Assembly: GCA_900544995.1 (NCBI GenBank) | Contig: UQXC01000051.1 | Span: 1 to 14,867 of the forward strand | Direction of reading: 5' to 3' | Origin: an uncultured Collinsella sp. | Lineage (GTDB): Bacteria; Actinomycetota; Coriobacteriia; Coriobacteriales; Coriobacteriaceae | Length of the DNA: 14,867 nt | Shown here: positions 13,252 to 14,867 of the stretch, piece by piece | How positions within the stretch are numbered: the first letter of the stretch is position 1 | Layout of the letters: every line of letters begins with the position of its first letter | The notes under the pieces: generated by a model | What the model saw: the letters and a program-made list of their open reading frames with translations, nothing else | Told to the model about the DNA's origin: nothing | Database searches by the model: none | Translations under genes and position numbers: made by a program

Positions 13252-13411
13252 TTACGCGGTTTTACCAAACCGCGTAACGGCTCGACGCTGCAAGCGCCCC
13301 TAGGCGGCAATCTGACGTTCAATCGTCGGTCGCGTACCAAAGTACGCTTCCTTCCTCTTTCACGTCACCTTGCTCGCCTAGGGGCGCTTTCGCTGACTTA
13401 TGCTCGACCTG
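13252..13411 (+). repeat. Structured intergenic repeat, copy 3
   Basis: 5' hairpin TTACGCGGTTT-TACC-AAACCGCGTAA (13252-13277). Outer stem AAGCGCCCCTAGGC (13292-13305) with GCCTAGGGGCGCTT (13376-13389), 14 bp and perfect. Inner hairpin GCGTAC-CAAA-GTACGC (13332-13347). The conserved blocks GGCAATCTG, CACCTTGC and TTTCGCTGAC are present. GCTCGAC followed by CTG or CCTG occurs near both ends. The rest of the 321-base gap holds the recQ promoter region. Confidence 0.85.
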
Positions 13412-13534
13412 CGACGTTTGCGCGCTTGTCAAGAGATTGGCCGTTGGGAAAGTGTCCAAAAATCCCACGCTCGTTCCTTTTGGATTGCGTTGCCCGTGGT
13501 CGACGGCCGTGCGGCACCGGTCCGCGTGGCGGCG

Positions 13535-13540
13535 TATAAT
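13535..13540 (+). promoter_or_regulatory. Probable -10 box for recQ
   Basis: A consensus TATAAT lies 31 bases before the recQ start codon. No recognisable -35 box stands 16-18 bases upstream, where the sequence is very GC-rich. Confidence 0.5.
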
Positions 13541-13571
13541 CGGCGGCAGATGACTTGGACGTTAGGAAACC

Positions 13572-14861
13572 ATGACCGATAGCATGCAGCAGATGGCGCT
13601 CGACACGCTCGGCGCCTATTTTGGCTACACCTCGTTTCGCCCGGGGCAGGACCGCATGGTCGATGCGATTCTTGCCGGTCGCGATGCGCTGGGTGTTATG
13701 CCCACGGGCGCCGGCAAGTCCATTTGCTACCAGGTGCCCGCGCTCATGCTGCCCGGCATCACCTTTGTGGTGAGTCCGCTGCTGTCGCTTATGGAGGACC
13801 AGACCCGTGCGTTGCTCGCGGCGGGTGCGCGACCCAGCTATCTCAACTCCAGCCTTACTCCGGCCCAGCAAAACACCGTGCTCAAGCGGGCGCGCGAGGG
13901 CCGCTACCAGCTTATGTACGTGGCGCCCGAGCGCTTGCTCGAGCCGCGTTTTTTAGCCTTTGCGCAGGAGGCTGCGGCGGACGGCGGCATTGGCGTGCCG
14001 CTCGTGGCCATTGACGAGGCCCACTGCGTGAGCCAATGGGGCCAGGATTTCCGCCCCGCCTATCTGCAGATTCGCGAGTTCATCGATTCCCTACCGCAGC
14101 GTCCCATCGTGGCGGCCTTTACCGCCACGGCGACCGAGCGCGTGCGTGCGGACATTCAGCAGATGCTCGGCCTGCAAAACCCCGCGACGGTGGTGACGGG
14201 CTTCGATCGCAAGAACCTCTACTTTGGTTGCGAGGAGATGGGCGACAAGGCCAAGACTGCCTGGGTGCGCGACTACGTGATTGCGCATTCGAGCGAGAGC
14301 GGCATCGTGTATTGCTCGACCCGCAAGACGGTCGACGCGCTGGCCGCGGAGCTTGCCGAGGCACTGGGCCCCAGCGGCATTCGCGTAGGCCGCTACCATG
14401 CCGGCATGGGCAACGACGCTCGCCGCCAGAGCCAGCGTGCCTTTATCGACGACGACATTCAGGTGATGGTTGCCACCAACGCCTTTGGCATGGGCATCGA
14501 CAAGCCCAACGTGCGCTACGTGATCCATAACAACGTGCCCGAGAGCATCGAGGCATACTACCAGGAGGCGGGCCGCGCTGGCCGCGATGGCGACCCGGCC
14601 AGCTGCCATCTGCTGTGGAACGGTAACGATTTTCGCATGCGCCGCTTTCTGATCGATCGCGGCGATGCTGCCGACGAGGCGCTCGATGACGAGCAGCGCG
14701 CGTGGGCGCTCCAGAACCGTTATCGTCTGCTCAGCCAGATGGAGGGCTACTGCAATACCACCGGCTGCCTGCGCGAATACATGCTGCGCTACTTTGGCGA
14801 CGAGGCCGCGGCCGAGCATGCGGCAGCCGCCGCGGGGGGCACGGCCAGACACAGCGCATAA
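13572..14861 (+). CDS. recQ: RecQ-family ATP-dependent DNA helicase, short C-terminus
   Basis: A 429-residue superfamily 2 helicase that unwinds DNA 3' to 5' during recombination and repair. Motifs: FRPGQ (22-26), Walker A MPTGAGKS with K49, DEAH (148-151) followed by the RecQ aromatic loop CVSQWGQDFRPAY, TATAT (184-188), VATNAFGMGIDKPNVRYVIH (300-319) and arginine-finger motif QEAGRAGRDG (331-340). The zinc region begins at C399 (CLREYMLRYFGDE), but the CxxCxxC group expected about 16 residues later is absent; an Ala-rich tail leads to TAA at 14859. Winged-helix and HRDC domains are therefore missing in this frame. The window ends 6 bases later, so a frameshift near the six-G run at 14834-14839 cannot be told from a truly short protein. 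ATG 13572 follows AGGA. Confidence 0.88.
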   Translation: MTDSMQQMALDTLGAYFGYTSFRPGQDRMVDAILAGRDALGVMPTGAGKSICYQVPALMLPGITFVVSPLLSLMEDQTRALLAAGARPSYLNSSLTPAQQNTVLKRAREGRYQLMYVAPERLLEPRFLAFAQEAAADGGIGVPLVAIDEAHCVSQWGQDFRPAYLQIREFIDSLPQRPIVAAFTATATERVRADIQQMLGLQNPATVVTGFDRKNLYFGCEEMGDKAKTAWVRDYVIAHSSESGIVYCSTRKTVDALAAELAEALGPSGIRVGRYHAGMGNDARRQSQRAFIDDDIQVMVATNAFGMGIDKPNVRYVIHNNVPESIEAYYQEAGRAGRDGDPASCHLLWNGNDFRMRRFLIDRGDAADEALDDEQRAWALQNRYRLLSQMEGYCNTTGCLREYMLRYFGDEAAAEHAAAAAGGTARHSA

Positions 14862-14867
14862 CCGCGA

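Noticed and set aside
47..13411. CRISPR or insertion-sequence ends for the three-copy repeat
   Set aside because: Copies are kilobases apart, have no spacer pattern and carry no transposase. A non-autonomous mobile origin remains possible but is not shown.

Overview
The window looks like a chromosomal stretch of a high-GC, host-associated actinobacterium of the Coriobacteriia, most likely Collinsella or a close relative. This is an inference from base composition, gene content (mannose-family PTS, SIS deglycases, YitT, EamA, HutC-type GntR regulators) and the dispersed palindromic repeats between genes. There are 13 protein genes (12 complete, one cut by the left edge). I see no tRNA, rRNA, CRISPR array, transposase or phage gene.

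Layout. 1-49: tail of an upstream gene. 50-2868: unrelated housekeeping/accessory genes (PAP2 phosphatase, threonine-aldolase-like PLP enzyme, GNAT acetyltransferase). 2890-10947: a sugar-amine catabolic region: a GntR regulator divergent from SIS deglycase 1, an EamA/DMT permease, then an operon of mannose-family PTS EIIAB, EIIC, EIID and SIS deglycase 2, ending at a strong terminator, followed by a HAD phosphatase. 11303-13250: a YitT-family membrane protein and a second GntR regulator. 13572-14861: a RecQ-type helicase whose reading frame stops inside the zinc-binding region, just before the window end.

How the genes work together. The most coherent reading is import and breakdown of Amadori-type sugar-amines (fructoselysine and/or glucoselysine). 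EIIAB/C/D would import and phosphorylate the compound at C6; the FrlB-type SIS enzymes would split the phosphorylated product into sugar phosphate and free amine. The gene set matches the known Salmonella gfrABCDEF set (four PTS domains plus two SIS deglycases), but here EIIA and EIIB are fused, one deglycase is detached with its own regulator, and no LevR-type activator is present. Collinsella intestinalis is known for fructoselysine degradation, which fits. A motif ACGTTATA recurs upstream of eamA, the PTS operon and the second gntR gene and may tie them into one regulon.

Non-coding content is unusually rich. Three copies of a roughly 140-160-nt element (47-183, 4811-4957, 13252-13411) each begin at, or within one base of, a stop codon and keep the same stems although the stem sequences differ, which is covariation. 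There is also a 56-nt hairpin with almost only G-T departures (5009-5064), a 31-nt near-perfect palindrome inside the PTS operon (9127-9157), and a branched, possibly RNA-forming element (11045-11163).
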